Below, in pieces: positions 1 through 8,921 of a stretch of DNA of 64,000 nucleotides. Where the stretch lies: assembly GCA_040770625.1 (NCBI GenBank), contig JAXGIW010000003.1, forward strand, positions 1-64,000, written 5' to 3'. The notes under the pieces are model-generated. The model was given only the letters and a program-made list of their open reading frames with translations, had not been told where the DNA came from and ran no database searches. The stretch comes from 58-81 sp012729145. GTDB lineage: Bacteria > Synergistota > Synergistia > Synergistales > Thermovirgaceae. The position numbers and the translations under genes are program-made. The first letter of the stretch is position 1. Each line of letters starts with the position of its first letter.

Positions 1-898
1 AAATTACCTTCGACACCACTCCCGCCTCAACATGCGCCTGGCGAAGATCCTCAAGGTTCAAATGCTCATAGAACCTCGATGTTGTAGCAATTGAAGCGTG
101 CCCCAACAATCTGGCGGTCAGCACTATATTCCCTGTCTGCCTCAAGAACTCCGTAGCACAAAGATGCCTCAGCCCGTGGATCTTCAGTTTCTTGCCAGTT
201 CTTTTGAATGCCCTGCGGATCTGTAGCCCAAAATTGGAAGGAGTAAGTCTTTCTCCGGTTTCAGTAGGGAACATCCAGGTACACCTCCATTCTTCGGGTT
301 GCAGGGCAATGAAGCGCTTTATCTCCCTCGCCACCTGGGGCGATACTGGAACAACCCTCCCTTCCTTTGCCTTGGAGGTCTCCGGCCTTACCATGAGGCA
401 TAACCCCTCGTGATCGAAATCCTCTATTCTAAGGCCGCACAACTCCCCTCTTCTAAGTCCCGAGTCCAGGGCAAGAAGAAACATCACCCTCATTCGCCTG
501 TCAGTGAAACTCTTCATATCCAAAGATCCGATGAATGCCTTCACGTCTTCCAGTATTGGTATGTTTTCCCGCTTGCCGGGCATGGGAGCCTTGATTCCCT
601 TCATAGGTTCTATTTCAAGAATTTCTTCTTCCTGAAGGAAACGACAGAACACCTTCATAACCTTGGCCCGCGTGAACCGGGACCATGCGTTATCAGGTTC
701 AGAGATGAAAGGCAAAAGACATTCCCTTGGTTCTTCCAAAAAGGACGGGTTTTCTTTCAGGAAAGGCATGATGATCGATTTGTACAGTTGCAGTGTTGCT
801 TCGGCCGCTCCTTCTGCCTTTCGGATTGAGTAGAAAGCGTCAAACGCGGCAACGGCATTGCGGTACGGGGTTTTCAGAACAGCGGTTTTCCTGGACAT
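1..898 (-). CDS. Tyrosine recombinase/integrase, C-terminus cut by window edge
   Basis: Site-specific recombinase of the phage integrase family. The reading frame from the ATG at 898 stays open for 299 codons to base 1, so only the extreme C-terminus is missing. An N-terminal SAM-like DNA-binding part (about residues 10-90) precedes the catalytic domain. The catalytic set is complete in my translation: Arg149 in SGLRRGEL, a Lys near 176-178, His241 and Arg244 in HGLRH, His267 in LLGHAS, and the nucleophile Tyr277 in SRFYEHL. It is therefore likely active. The ATG follows GGAGGG at a slightly short spacing. The gene lies 128 nt from the 3' end of tRNA-Val, which faces it, as at one end of a tRNA-integrated element. 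XerC/D-type housekeeping recombinase is the alternative; the tRNA context favours an element integrase. Confidence 0.9.
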   Translation of the reverse strand, partial: MSRKTAVLKTPYRNAVAAFDAFYSIRKAEGAAEATLQLYKSIIMPFLKENPSFLEEPRECLLPFISEPDNAWSRFTRAKVMKVFCRFLQEEEILEIEPMKGIKAPMPGKRENIPILEDVKAFIGSLDMKSFTDRRMRVMFLLALDSGLRRGELCGLRIEDFDHEGLCLMVRPETSKAKEGRVVPVSPQVAREIKRFIALQPEEWRCTWMFPTETGERLTPSNFGLQIRRAFKRTGKKLKIHGLRHLCATEFLRQTGNIVLTARLLGHASIATTSRFYEHLNLEDLRQAHVEAGVVSKVI

Positions 899-931
899 AA
901 AAAATCCCTCCCTTACATTTCAAGAGAGAGA

Positions 932-989
932 GCAAAAACCAACGATGGAATTTTGGCTGTTTTGTGAACTCTTCCCTACCGGTTTTTGC
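932..989. repeat. 9-bp inverted repeat between integrase and tRNA-Val
   Basis: GCAAAAACC at 932-940 is repeated as its exact complement GGTTTTTGC at 981-989, 40 bp apart, in the AT-richer gap between the integrase start and the tRNA-Val 3' end. Spaced short repeats of this kind occur as arm-type or excisionase sites beside attachment sites. That role is inference only. Confidence 0.4.
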
Positions 990-1026
990 ATGAGAACTGG
1001 CAGTCGAAAAAGCCCACAATATCAAA

Positions 1027-1101
1027 TGGTGGGTGGTGCAGGACTCGAACCTGCGACCTCTTCCGCGTCAAGGAAGCGTTCTTCCTCTGAACTAACCACC
1101 C
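1027..1101 (-). tRNA. tRNA-Val (GAC)
   Basis: 75 nt including an encoded CCA. The acceptor arm GGGTGGT pairs with ACCACCC, followed by discriminator A. The anticodon stem CTTCC/GGAAG encloses the loop TTGACGC, giving anticodon GAC (Val). The T-arm carries GGTTCGAGTCC. It is transcribed towards the integrase gene, and its 3' half is the expected attachment-site position for that recombinase. Confidence 0.95.
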
Positions 1102-1112
1102 AAGCGTGTTGA

Positions 1113-1141
1113 ATTTTACCCGTGGCCCGATAGCTTGTCAA
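1113..1141 (-). promoter_or_regulatory. Promoter of tRNA-Val
   Basis: On the minus strand TTGACA (1141-1136) is followed after 17 nt by TAAAAT (1118-1113), ending 12 nt before the tRNA 5' end. This is a near-consensus sigma-70 promoter. Confidence 0.8.
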
Positions 1142-1184
1142 CAACAGCTGGTGAGGGTCAGGGGGATAGTTCGCAAGGCCGACC

Positions 1185-1265
1185 GAATACACCCGGGAGG
1201 ACCTCCCGAAAAGAAATAGCCAAGGAACGGAAACCACCCGAGCAAAGGTCATCACCGGGAACATA
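1185..1265 (-). repeat. Copy A of a two-copy intergenic element
   Basis: This stretch between rlmB and the tRNA-Val promoter aligns with 52017-52108 upstream of fapR. Shared plus-strand blocks, in order, are ACACC, GGACCTCCCGAA, a GCCA-GGAAC block, ACCA-CCGAGC, AGGTCAT and GGAACATA. A local hairpin (CGGGA/TCCCG at 1195-1208) exposes GGACC, which is complementary to the AGGTC block downstream in both copies. The strand given is that of the promoter it precedes; the transcribed strand, if any, is unknown. I do not recognise it as a known RNA family. Confidence 0.5.
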
Positions 1266-1279
1266 TGAACCGGTGTGCG

Positions 1280-2080
1280 CTACTCCTTCACAGACTGCAC
1301 AACGCACCCGGCCGTAAAGGACCTCATCCACTCGTACATTCCGATCGCAGCCGCCGTCGAAGCGTTCAGCGAGCCGGTGCGCCCTTTCATTGGGACCCTT
1401 GTAAGGAGGTCGCACGTTTCGGAGGTGAGCCTTGACATCCCTCGGTCCTCGCTCCCTACGACGAGGACCATTCTTTCGGGCAGATCGCACTCCCAGAGGA
1501 CACTCCCTTTACGGTGGTCCAGCCCCACTACCCAGAACCCGTTACCCTTAAGGTCTTCGAGTGTCCTGACAACATTCACAACGCCTACCACGGGGACCCT
1601 CGCTATTGCCCCTGAACTCGTTCTCATCACCGTCGATGTGGGGAGAACGGAACGCCTTCTGGGAATGACCATCCCATCGGCGCCGAAGATCTCTGCCGAT
1701 CTGGCTATGGCTCCCAGGTTCTGGGGATCCTGGACGTGATCGAGCAGAACGATCAGGGAGGGGCCACCGGCCGGGTCTAGCCCTTTCAGAAAACTCTCGA
1801 GGTCAGTCAAGGCCACGGGTAGCATCCTGGCAGCAATTCCCTGGTGTCGATCACCCGGGCAGATCCTGTCGATCCTGGAGGGAGGGACAAGTTGCCACCT
1901 TACACCGGCCCTCCTGCAAGTTTCCAGGAATTGCTCCCTTTCATTGGTTGCCATCCTCTCCGAGACAAGGACCACGGAGCAGTGTTCGGGAAGCGAGTCC
2001 AGAACAGCCTTGACGGCGTTCTTCCCGAACACCAGGTCCTCGCTGCCCGGGTCTTTTTTCCCTGTCGGATTAACTGACAT
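1280..2080 (-). CDS. rlmB: 23S rRNA 2'-O-ribose methyltransferase, RlmB/TrmH (SpoU) family
   Basis: SPOUT-fold enzyme transferring a methyl group from AdoMet to the 2'-OH of a guanosine, most likely G2251 of 23S rRNA. At 266 residues it is the usual RlmB size. The N-terminal substrate-binding domain begins LVFGKNAVKAVLDS. The catalytic domain shows motif 1 (DHVQDPQNLGAIARSAEIFG), motif 2 (VVGSEDRGMSRL) and motif 3 (GSLNASTAAAIGMYE) with the knot-forming Asn and Ser. I chose the ATG at 2080, preceded by GGAGGG, because the open frame further upstream runs inside uvrA. It overlaps the uvrA stop by 11 nt, so it is translationally coupled as the last gene of the uvr block. A tRNA-specific TrmH role cannot be excluded. 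Confidence 0.9.
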   Translation of the reverse strand: MSVNPTGKKDPGSEDLVFGKNAVKAVLDSLPEHCSVVLVSERMATNEREQFLETCRRAGVRWQLVPPSRIDRICPGDRHQGIAARMLPVALTDLESFLKGLDPAGGPSLIVLLDHVQDPQNLGAIARSAEIFGADGMVIPRRRSVLPTSTVMRTSSGAIARVPVVGVVNVVRTLEDLKGNGFWVVGLDHRKGSVLWECDLPERMVLVVGSEDRGMSRLTSETCDLLTRVPMKGRTGSLNASTAAAIGMYEWMRSFTAGCVVQSVKE

Positions 2081-4901
2081 CGGCTTCCCTCCTTTTGATA
2101 CTATCCAGGAACTCTCCCAGGTGACGGGCGGTATGACCTTTCGCATTCCGAACAATCTCGTCGGGAGATCCCGTGGCCACGACGGTCCCTCCCTGGTGAC
2201 CTCCCTCGGGACCGAGGTCGATAATATGATCGGCAGAGGCAAGTACGTCCAGGTTGTGTTCAATAAGCAGTACCGTGTTGCCCTGGTCGATGATCTTCTG
2301 CAGAAGGACCAGCAGTTTCCTTACATCCAGGTAGTGAAGGCCTGTAGTAGGTTCATCCAGTATGTAAAGCGTGTGCCCCCGGAACTGCTTCCCCAGTTCC
2401 TCTGCCAGCTTTACTCTCTGGGCCTCCCCTCCGCTGAGAGTCGTCGCGGGCTGTCCGAGGCGAATGTATCCAAGTCCTGCCTGCTGAAGCACCGAAAGCC
2501 TCCTCGATATCCTGGGTATATCCCCGAAAAAGGCCCTGGCTTCGTCTACGGACATCTCAAGAACCTCGGCGATGTTTTTGTCCTTGTACCTTATATCGAG
2601 GGTTTCCCGGTTATACCTCTTTCCGTGGCAGACCTCGCACTTGACGTAGACATCGGGCATAAATAGCATGGAGATCCGTACTTCGCCGTCTCCCTTGCAG
2701 GCTTCACAGCGACCTCCCCGGACATTGAAACTGAAGCGCCCCGCCTTGTAGCCCCTGATCCTTGATTCTGGAAGAGAGGCAAAGAGCTCTCTTATGGGAG
2801 TAAAAAGCTGGGTATAGGTCGCCGGATTGGAGCGAGGCGTCCTGCCGATGGGTGTCTGATCTATCATTACCACGTTCCTCAGGGCTTCCCACCCTTCGAT
2901 ATCCCTGTGCTGCCCGGCCCTTCCCCTGAAATTTTTGTCCAGTTTTCGCTTCAGACCCTTGTAGAGCACTTCGTTAAGAAGGGTGCTCTTGCCGGACCCT
3001 GAGACACCGCTTATGCAAACCAGTCGGCCAAGGGGGATCGAAACATCAATGCTCTTCAGGTTGTTCTCTTCAGCTCCTTTCACCACTATCCAACCCGGAG
3101 CATCGGGCAGTTCCCCCCTGCGAAATGAAGTACCAGAATCCTGTCCCGATATGAAGGGACCGGAAAGTGAGTTCCCTGAGACTATCTCGGAGGGTTTCCC
3201 ACAGGCTGTGATCATGCCGCCATGCTCTCCGGCGCCGGGCCCCAGCTCAACGATGTAATCGGCCCTTGTCATTGTGTCCCGGTCGTGTTCGACGACAAGA
3301 ACGGTGTTGTCCAGGTCCCGTATCGCTTCAAGAGTTCCCAGAAGCCTTGTGGTGTCCCTCGGATGAAGTCCTATGGTCGGCTCATCAAGGACGTAAAGGA
3401 CACCGCTCAGCTTGGAGCCTATCTGGGTTGCCAGCCTTATGCGCTGGCTCTCACCAGAGCTCAGGGTATCAGCCCGTCTTGAGAGAGATAGGTATCCCAC
3501 CCCCACGTCGACCATGAATGACAGTCTCTTGGCTATCTCTTCAATGATCCTCCTGGCAGGCTCCTTCATAAGGATCTGGAAACCGGGTTCCCCTATCCTC
3601 TCCAGCAGATCGGAGACTGGCATCTCGACGACCTCACCTATGGTCAGTCCGTCCACCCTTACCGAAAGGGCCTCCGGCCGGAGCCTCTTGCCCTTGCAGG
3701 TTTGACATACATCCTCGGCCCGGTAGCCTGCCAGTTCGTTTATTATCGATTCGGAATCGGTCTCTTTCCATCTTGTCTCGAGCCAGGGGATCAGCCCCTC
3801 GTACCTCCCCATGTAGGACATCTCCCGGTTCCCTTCACGATAGGTCAACGGAACGCGTGTACTGTCTCCGTGGATGATCGCCTCCCTGACCTCATCTGGT
3901 AGATCCCTGAAGGGAGGATCAAGGCTCCAGCTCCTGTGTCTGGCAAGGGCGGCAAGCTTTCTCAGCATGTAATGCCTGTTCTTCCATGGGAGAAGGGCCC
4001 CGTTGAGTACATTGCCACAGGGGTCCACGGCAAGTTCTTCGGAAAAGTACTGGTGGCTCCCCAGGCCATTGCAGTCGGGACAGGCGCCGAAGGGGTTGTT
4101 GAAGGAAAAGAGTCTCGGCTCTATCTCCGGGAGGATCATGTCGCACTCCGGACAGGCGAACTTCTCAGTAATGACAACTTCCTGGTCACCGAAGGCGAGC
4201 ATGAGATATCCCCCGCTGAGGGAGAGGGAGTTCTCGACGGCTTCGGCAAGCCTGTCCCTCCTGCTTCCGTCCACGGTAAGGCGATCAATGAACACCTCAA
4301 TGTTGTGTTTCTTGTTCTTGTCCAGAGGGATATCCTCCTCCAGCCACAGGAAGGTCCCGTCGACCCTGGCCCTGAGGAATCCCTCCTTCTGGTACTGGAG
4401 GAAGAGGTTCCTGAACTCGCCCTTTTTTCCTCTTGCCACGGGGGACAAAATGTCCACTTTCTCCCCCTCATGCTTCTGAAGCAGCATCTCCAGTATCTCG
4501 TCGACGGTATGCCTTTCAACAGGCTTGCCGCACTGTGGGCAGACCGGGGTCCCGGTCCTTCCAAAAAGGAGCCTGAGGTAGTCGTAGACCTCGGTCACGG
4601 TCCCCACAGTGGATCTGGGGTTGTGGGAAACGCCCTTCTGTTCTATTGAAATGGCTGGTGAAAGACCGGAAATATCATCCACGTCGGGTTTGTCCTGTAC
4701 TCCCAGGAACTGTCGGGCGTAGGAGGACAGGGATTCGACGTAGCGTCTCTGCCCCTCGGCATAGATAGTATCGAAAGCCAGCGAGGATTTCCCCGATCCG
4801 GAGGGCCCAGTGATGACCACAAGGCAGTTCTTAGGTATGTCTACGTCTATGTTTTTCAGGTTGTGCTGTCTTGCCCCTCTTACCTCTATCCATTGCGGCA
4901 C
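2070..4901 (-). CDS. uvrA: Excinuclease ABC subunit A
   Basis: Damage-recognition ATPase of nucleotide excision repair. UvrA dimers load UvrB at lesions. The 943-residue length is typical. Two ABC ATPase modules are visible: the first P-loop is TGPSGSGKSSLAFDT near residue 35, the second is SGVSGSGKSTLLNEV near 640. Signature motifs are LSSGESQRIRLATQIG and LSGGEAQRVKLAEELG. Zinc-finger cysteines occur as CPECD/CPDCNGLG and as CEACKGDGE/CEVCHGKRY. The start MPQWIEVRGARQHNLKN is the family's normal N-terminus. It overlaps the 3' end of uvrB by 71 nt, so repair subunits B and A are made from one message. Confidence 0.98.
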   Translation of the reverse strand: MPQWIEVRGARQHNLKNIDVDIPKNCLVVITGPSGSGKSSLAFDTIYAEGQRRYVESLSSYARQFLGVQDKPDVDDISGLSPAISIEQKGVSHNPRSTVGTVTEVYDYLRLLFGRTGTPVCPQCGKPVERHTVDEILEMLLQKHEGEKVDILSPVARGKKGEFRNLFLQYQKEGFLRARVDGTFLWLEEDIPLDKNKKHNIEVFIDRLTVDGSRRDRLAEAVENSLSLSGGYLMLAFGDQEVVITEKFACPECDMILPEIEPRLFSFNNPFGACPDCNGLGSHQYFSEELAVDPCGNVLNGALLPWKNRHYMLRKLAALARHRSWSLDPPFRDLPDEVREAIIHGDSTRVPLTYREGNREMSYMGRYEGLIPWLETRWKETDSESIINELAGYRAEDVCQTCKGKRLRPEALSVRVDGLTIGEVVEMPVSDLLERIGEPGFQILMKEPARRIIEEIAKRLSFMVDVGVGYLSLSRRADTLSSGESQRIRLATQIGSKLSGVLYVLDEPTIGLHPRDTTRLLGTLEAIRDLDNTVLVVEHDRDTMTRADYIVELGPGAGEHGGMITACGKPSEIVSGNSLSGPFISGQDSGTSFRRGELPDAPGWIVVKGAEENNLKSIDVSIPLGRLVCISGVSGSGKSTLLNEVLYKGLKRKLDKNFRGRAGQHRDIEGWEALRNVVMIDQTPIGRTPRSNPATYTQLFTPIRELFASLPESRIRGYKAGRFSFNVRGGRCEACKGDGEVRISMLFMPDVYVKCEVCHGKRYNRETLDIRYKDKNIAEVLEMSVDEARAFFGDIPRISRRLSVLQQAGLGYIRLGQPATTLSGGEAQRVKLAEELGKQFRGHTLYILDEPTTGLHYLDVRKLLVLLQKIIDQGNTVLLIEHNLDVLASADHIIDLGPEGGHQGGTVVATGSPDEIVRNAKGHTARHLGEFLDSIKRREADVS

Positions 4902-6870
4902 GGATGGATCCGCCTCCCCGTTTTCCCTGAAGGATGTCCCTTATAAGCGCAGCTCTCTCGAAGTCCAGGTCCTCCACGGCCTTCCACATCATTCTCTCAA
5001 GCTCCTGGCTGGTGAAACCCTCTCCTCCGGACCTGACCGAAATACCTGCAGCGATATCGGCGATCTCCTCCTCCGGCAGAAGGGGCATGATCTTCTTGTG
5101 TATGGTCTTCGGAGTGATATTATGCACCCTGTTGAAATTCAACTGTTTTTCCCTTCTCCTGGTCGTCTCTTCCATGGCAGACCTTATGCTCCCCGTCTCC
5201 TGGTCAGCGTAGAGGATAACCTGCCCTGCCGTGTTCCGGGCAGCTCTCCCGATGATCTGGATAAGGGACCTTCTGGACCGGAGGAATCCCTCCCTGTCAG
5301 CATCCAGAATGCCCACGAAGGAGACCTCCGGGAGATCTATTCCCTCCCTGAGGAGGTTCACTCCCACAAGGACCGATATCTCCCCCTTGCGAAGGTCCCT
5401 GATAAGCTCCGTCCTTTCGAAGGCGTCAAGCTCCGAATGGATGTATTTGACACCAAATCCGATCTCTGAAAGGTATTCGGCCAGATCCTCCGAGGACCTT
5501 TTTGTCAGGGTGGTCACAAGAGCTCTCTCGCCCCTGGCCACCACCTTCCTTAGCCTCTCTGTCAGATCGTCTATCTGCCCGGTGGCCGGCACCACAAGCA
5601 CCTCCGGGTCCACTACTCCAGTTGGACGCGCTATCAGCTCGGCCACTCTCGTGGAGACAGATGTCTCCCAGTCCCCGGGGGTGGCCGATACGAAGCAGGT
5701 TTGTCTGAGAAAGGAACAAAACTCTTCCCACCTGAGCGGGCGGTTATCAAGGCATGAGGGCAGTCTGAAACCATGGTCCACCAGGGTCTGCTTTCTCGCC
5801 CTGTCGCCGTTGAACATTCCCTGCACCTGGGGGATAGTGATATGTGACTCGTCAATGAAAAAGAGAAGGTCCTCGGGGAAGAAATCCAGAAGCGTTCCCG
5901 GGGTCTCACCGGGTTCTCGTCCGTCGAGTATCCTGGAATAGTTCTCTATCCCCGAACAGTACCCCACCTGGGTCAGCATCTCCATGTCGTACCTTGTCCT
6001 CATCTCCAGCCGCTGTGCTTCGAGCAGTTTACCCCGGGACCTGAAGTGCTCCAGCCTTTCCTGAAGCTCCTCCTCGATCATGGGAAGTGCCCTTGCTATA
6101 GCCTCACGGGAAGTAATGTAGTGCTGTGCAGGGAAGATAGCCGCATAAGGCTTGGAGAGGATACTTCTGCCTGTAAGCGGTTCTATCTCGTCGATCCTTT
6201 CTATCAGGTCATCCTCCATGTGGACCCTCACCGCCGTGTCACTGTAGGCGGGGAAAACCTCTATTACCCCGCCCCGGGCCCGGAAAGTCCCTGGCTGAAG
6301 ATCGTGATCATTCCTCTCGTAGTGGTTGGTGACCAGTCTTGAGAGGAAATCCCTTCGCTCATACCTTTCACCGAGGGAGAAGCGGAAGATGGCATCCTCG
6401 TAGGCCTTCCTCCTTCCCAGGCCGTAGATGCATGAAACACTTGCAACGACAATGACGTCCCTCCTCTCGAGAAGGGATTTGGTGGTGGCAAGCCTGAGCT
6501 TTTCTATCCTGTCGTTAATGGAGGCGTCCTTCTCTATGTATACGTCCGAGACGGGGACATAGGCCTCGGGCTGGTAGTAATCGTAATAGCTGACGAAATA
6601 GTGAACTGCGTTACCAGGAAAAAACTCCTTGAACTCACTGTACAGCTGGGCTGCCAGGGTCTTGTTGTGAGCAAGGACAAGGGCCGGTCTCTGCAACCTT
6701 TCGATCACGTTCGCCATGGCAAAGGTCTTTCCGCTCCCTGTCACACCAAGCAGGCACTGGAAACGCTCCCCGCTCCTGAAACCTTCGACAAGACGGTCGA
6801 TAGCTTCAGGCTGATCCCCTGCTGGCGGCCATTCAGAAAAAAGCTTGAAACCTGAAGTTCTATCGCTCAA
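4831..6870 (-). CDS. uvrB: Excinuclease ABC subunit B
   Basis: Helicase-like subunit of the UvrABC excinuclease that verifies damage and recruits UvrC. It has 679 residues from the TTG start at 6870, which sits 4-5 nt after GGAGGG and gives an MSDRTSGFKLF-type N-terminus. An ATG at 6882 is possible but has no properly spaced ribosome site. Visible motifs are the Walker A LLGVTGSGKTFAMANV, the beta-hairpin region VSYYDYYQPEAYVP, the DESH box, helicase motif VI IGRAARNTAGQVILYAD, and a C-terminal UVR motif (LERMMWKAVEDLDFERAALI) that contacts UvrC. The last 24 codons overlap uvrA. No uvrC is present in the window. Confidence 0.97.
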   Translation of the reverse strand: MSDRTSGFKLFSEWPPAGDQPEAIDRLVEGFRSGERFQCLLGVTGSGKTFAMANVIERLQRPALVLAHNKTLAAQLYSEFKEFFPGNAVHYFVSYYDYYQPEAYVPVSDVYIEKDASINDRIEKLRLATTKSLLERRDVIVVASVSCIYGLGRRKAYEDAIFRFSLGERYERRDFLSRLVTNHYERNDHDLQPGTFRARGGVIEVFPAYSDTAVRVHMEDDLIERIDEIEPLTGRSILSKPYAAIFPAQHYITSREAIARALPMIEEELQERLEHFRSRGKLLEAQRLEMRTRYDMEMLTQVGYCSGIENYSRILDGREPGETPGTLLDFFPEDLLFFIDESHITIPQVQGMFNGDRARKQTLVDHGFRLPSCLDNRPLRWEEFCSFLRQTCFVSATPGDWETSVSTRVAELIARPTGVVDPEVLVVPATGQIDDLTERLRKVVARGERALVTTLTKRSSEDLAEYLSEIGFGVKYIHSELDAFERTELIRDLRKGEISVLVGVNLLREGIDLPEVSFVGILDADREGFLRSRRSLIQIIGRAARNTAGQVILYADQETGSIRSAMEETTRRREKQLNFNRVHNITPKTIHKKIMPLLPEEEIADIAAGISVRSGGEGFTSQELERMMWKAVEDLDFERAALIRDILQGKRGGGSIRAAMDRGKRGKTAQPEKHRRRHT

Positions 6871-6992
6871 GGCACCCTCCATCTTCCAGAGTAATAAAGA
6901 GAAAAGAGCGTCCGGCCTCAAGGGATCAGACCGAACGCCCGTTACATCCAGATGCCGAAGCGGCCGTTCCTTTCAGGGTCGTCACAACGCCC

Positions 6993-8873
6993 TCAGGCTA
7001 CGGACCCTCCCTCTTCGTCTTCGATCTCCCCGACTGTGGCAACTGCTTCTTCCGCTGCTTCCGGGGACCCGACTATACCCTCCTCGAGGAGAGAATCAAG
7101 CCTGTCACCCTCTATCACCTCTTCGACCAGCAAGGTCCTTGCGATCCTGACATGAGCCTCCTGATTCTCCTTGAGGATGTTGCGGACCCTCTCGTAACAG
7201 CTTTCGACTATACTCCTTACCTCCTGGTCAATAGCGTAGGCCACCTCATCGCTATAGTTCCTGTCCTCCATGATGTCCCTTCCCAGGAAGACCTCGTGCT
7301 GCTTCCTTCCAAGAGTGACGGGGCCAAGGGTATCGCTCATCCCGAACTCTGTCACCATCTGCCTGGCGATCTGGGTGGCTCTTTCCAGGTCGTTCTGGGC
7401 TCCGGTGGTAATGTCAGAAAAATGGATCTCCTCTGCTACCCTTCCGCCCAACAGTACGCATATCCTGTTGGTAAGTTCCTTCTTGGACATCAGGAAACGA
7501 TCCTCCTCGGGGAGCTGCAGAGTGTAGCCCAGGGCTTTGTGTCCCCTGGGAATGATGGAGATCTTGTGGACGGGATCGCACCCGGGTACCATCTTGGCAA
7601 CAAGGGCGTGTCCCACTTCATGGAATGCGATGATCTCCTTCTCCCTATCGCTTATAAGGCGGGACCTTCGCTCCGGTCCCGCCAGGACCCTGTCAATAGA
7701 TTCCTCGAACTCTGCCATGGAGATGTTCTTCCTTTCTCTCCTAGCGGCGAGCAGGGCAGCTTCGTTCACCAGGTTGGCCAGGTCAGCCCCGACAAACCCG
7801 GGGGTCCTCTTGGCCAGAACCTCGAGATCAACGTCCTCCTCCACCTTCATCTCCCTCAGGTGGACCTTGAGGATCGCCTCTCGTCCGTTCCTGTCCGGGC
7901 GGTCAACCACTATGTGACGGTCGAACCTCCCTGGCCGGAGAAGAGCCGGGTCGAGGATATCAGGGCGGTTGGTCGCGGCGATAAGTATGATCCCCGATGA
8001 CACGTCGAAACCGTCCATCTCGACCAGAAGCTGGTTCAGGGTCTGTTCCCTCTCATCGTGTCCTCCTCCGAGACCGGCACCGCGGTGCCTTCCCACCGCA
8101 TCGATCTCGTCTATGAAAACGATACAGGGCTGGTTCTTCCTGGCCTGTTCGAACATGTCCCGGACCCTTGCGGCACCAACGCCTACGAACATTTCAACGA
8201 AATCCGAGCCGCTTATACTGAAGAACGGGACATCGGCCTCGCCGGAGCAGGCCCTGGCGAGAAGGGTCTTCCCTGCCCCGGGGGGACCCAGAAGAAGCAC
8301 CCCTTTCGGTATCTTGGCCCCAAGCCTGGAAAACCGGTCTGGATCCCTCAGATAGTCAACGACCTCCTTGAGTTCCTCCTTGGATTCGTCACAGCCGGCC
8401 ACGTCGGCGAAGGTCACCTTGGGCCTGTTGTCGAGGAAAAGCTTGGCCTTGTTCTTGGCAAAACTCATCACCTTGTTGCTGCCGCCCTGCATGTGATAGA
8501 GGATGAATACCCAGGCTCCTATCAGAAGCAGGGTGGGGAACAGGGAGGACATCATCGTTACCCACCAGGGGGATCTTGCCGGAGGCTGGACCTCCACCTG
8601 TACACCCTTTTCTGCCAGCTGGGGTGCCAGGTCGCCGATCCCGACCGCGATGGTGCGGAATTTGACCCCTCCCTCCCGGGTACCCTTGATATTGTCGCCC
8701 TCGATGGATACCTGTTCCAGTTTCCCTTCCCGGAAATACCCCAGGAAGGCGCTATAGCTTATCAGTTCATGTTCCTCTGGGCTCTGGGCCGGTGAAAGGA
8801 ACATGTTCACCAGGCTTACCACAAGGACGATCATTACAAGGTAAAGCCCGAGGTTCTTAGCCATTCTTCCCAA
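6993..8873 (-). CDS. ftsH: ATP-dependent zinc metalloprotease FtsH
   Basis: Membrane-anchored AAA+ protease that degrades misfolded membrane proteins and regulatory substrates. It has 626 residues, the normal size. Two transmembrane segments flank a periplasmic domain: NLGLYLVMIVLVVSLVNMFL near the N-terminus and a second near residues 105-125. The AAA module has Walker A GPPGAGKTLLARA, Walker B CIVFIDEIDAVG and the arginine-finger region RPGRFDRHIVVD. The protease zinc site is HEVGHALVAKM. The TTG at 8873 follows GAGGTGG at good spacing; an ATG three codons later is the alternative. The hpt stop is 48 nt upstream. tilS-hpt-ftsH is a common gene order in bacteria. Confidence 0.97.
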   Translation of the reverse strand: MGRMAKNLGLYLVMIVLVVSLVNMFLSPAQSPEEHELISYSAFLGYFREGKLEQVSIEGDNIKGTREGGVKFRTIAVGIGDLAPQLAEKGVQVEVQPPARSPWWVTMMSSLFPTLLLIGAWVFILYHMQGGSNKVMSFAKNKAKLFLDNRPKVTFADVAGCDESKEELKEVVDYLRDPDRFSRLGAKIPKGVLLLGPPGAGKTLLARACSGEADVPFFSISGSDFVEMFVGVGAARVRDMFEQARKNQPCIVFIDEIDAVGRHRGAGLGGGHDEREQTLNQLLVEMDGFDVSSGIILIAATNRPDILDPALLRPGRFDRHIVVDRPDRNGREAILKVHLREMKVEEDVDLEVLAKRTPGFVGADLANLVNEAALLAARRERKNISMAEFEESIDRVLAGPERRSRLISDREKEIIAFHEVGHALVAKMVPGCDPVHKISIIPRGHKALGYTLQLPEEDRFLMSKKELTNRICVLLGGRVAEEIHFSDITTGAQNDLERATQIARQMVTEFGMSDTLGPVTLGRKQHEVFLGRDIMEDRNYSDEVAYAIDQEVRSIVESCYERVRNILKENQEAHVRIARTLLVEEVIEGDRLDSLLEEGIVGSPEAAEEAVATVGEIEDEEGGSVA

Positions 8874-8921
8874 TACTGTCCCACCTCTCGTTCAAAAGAA
8901 CAGGTACTCCTGGAAAAGGGC

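Noticed and set aside
4831..4901. Frameshift at the uvrB/uvrA junction
   Set aside because: Both genes have complete termini; the 71-nt overlap is a normal tight coupling.
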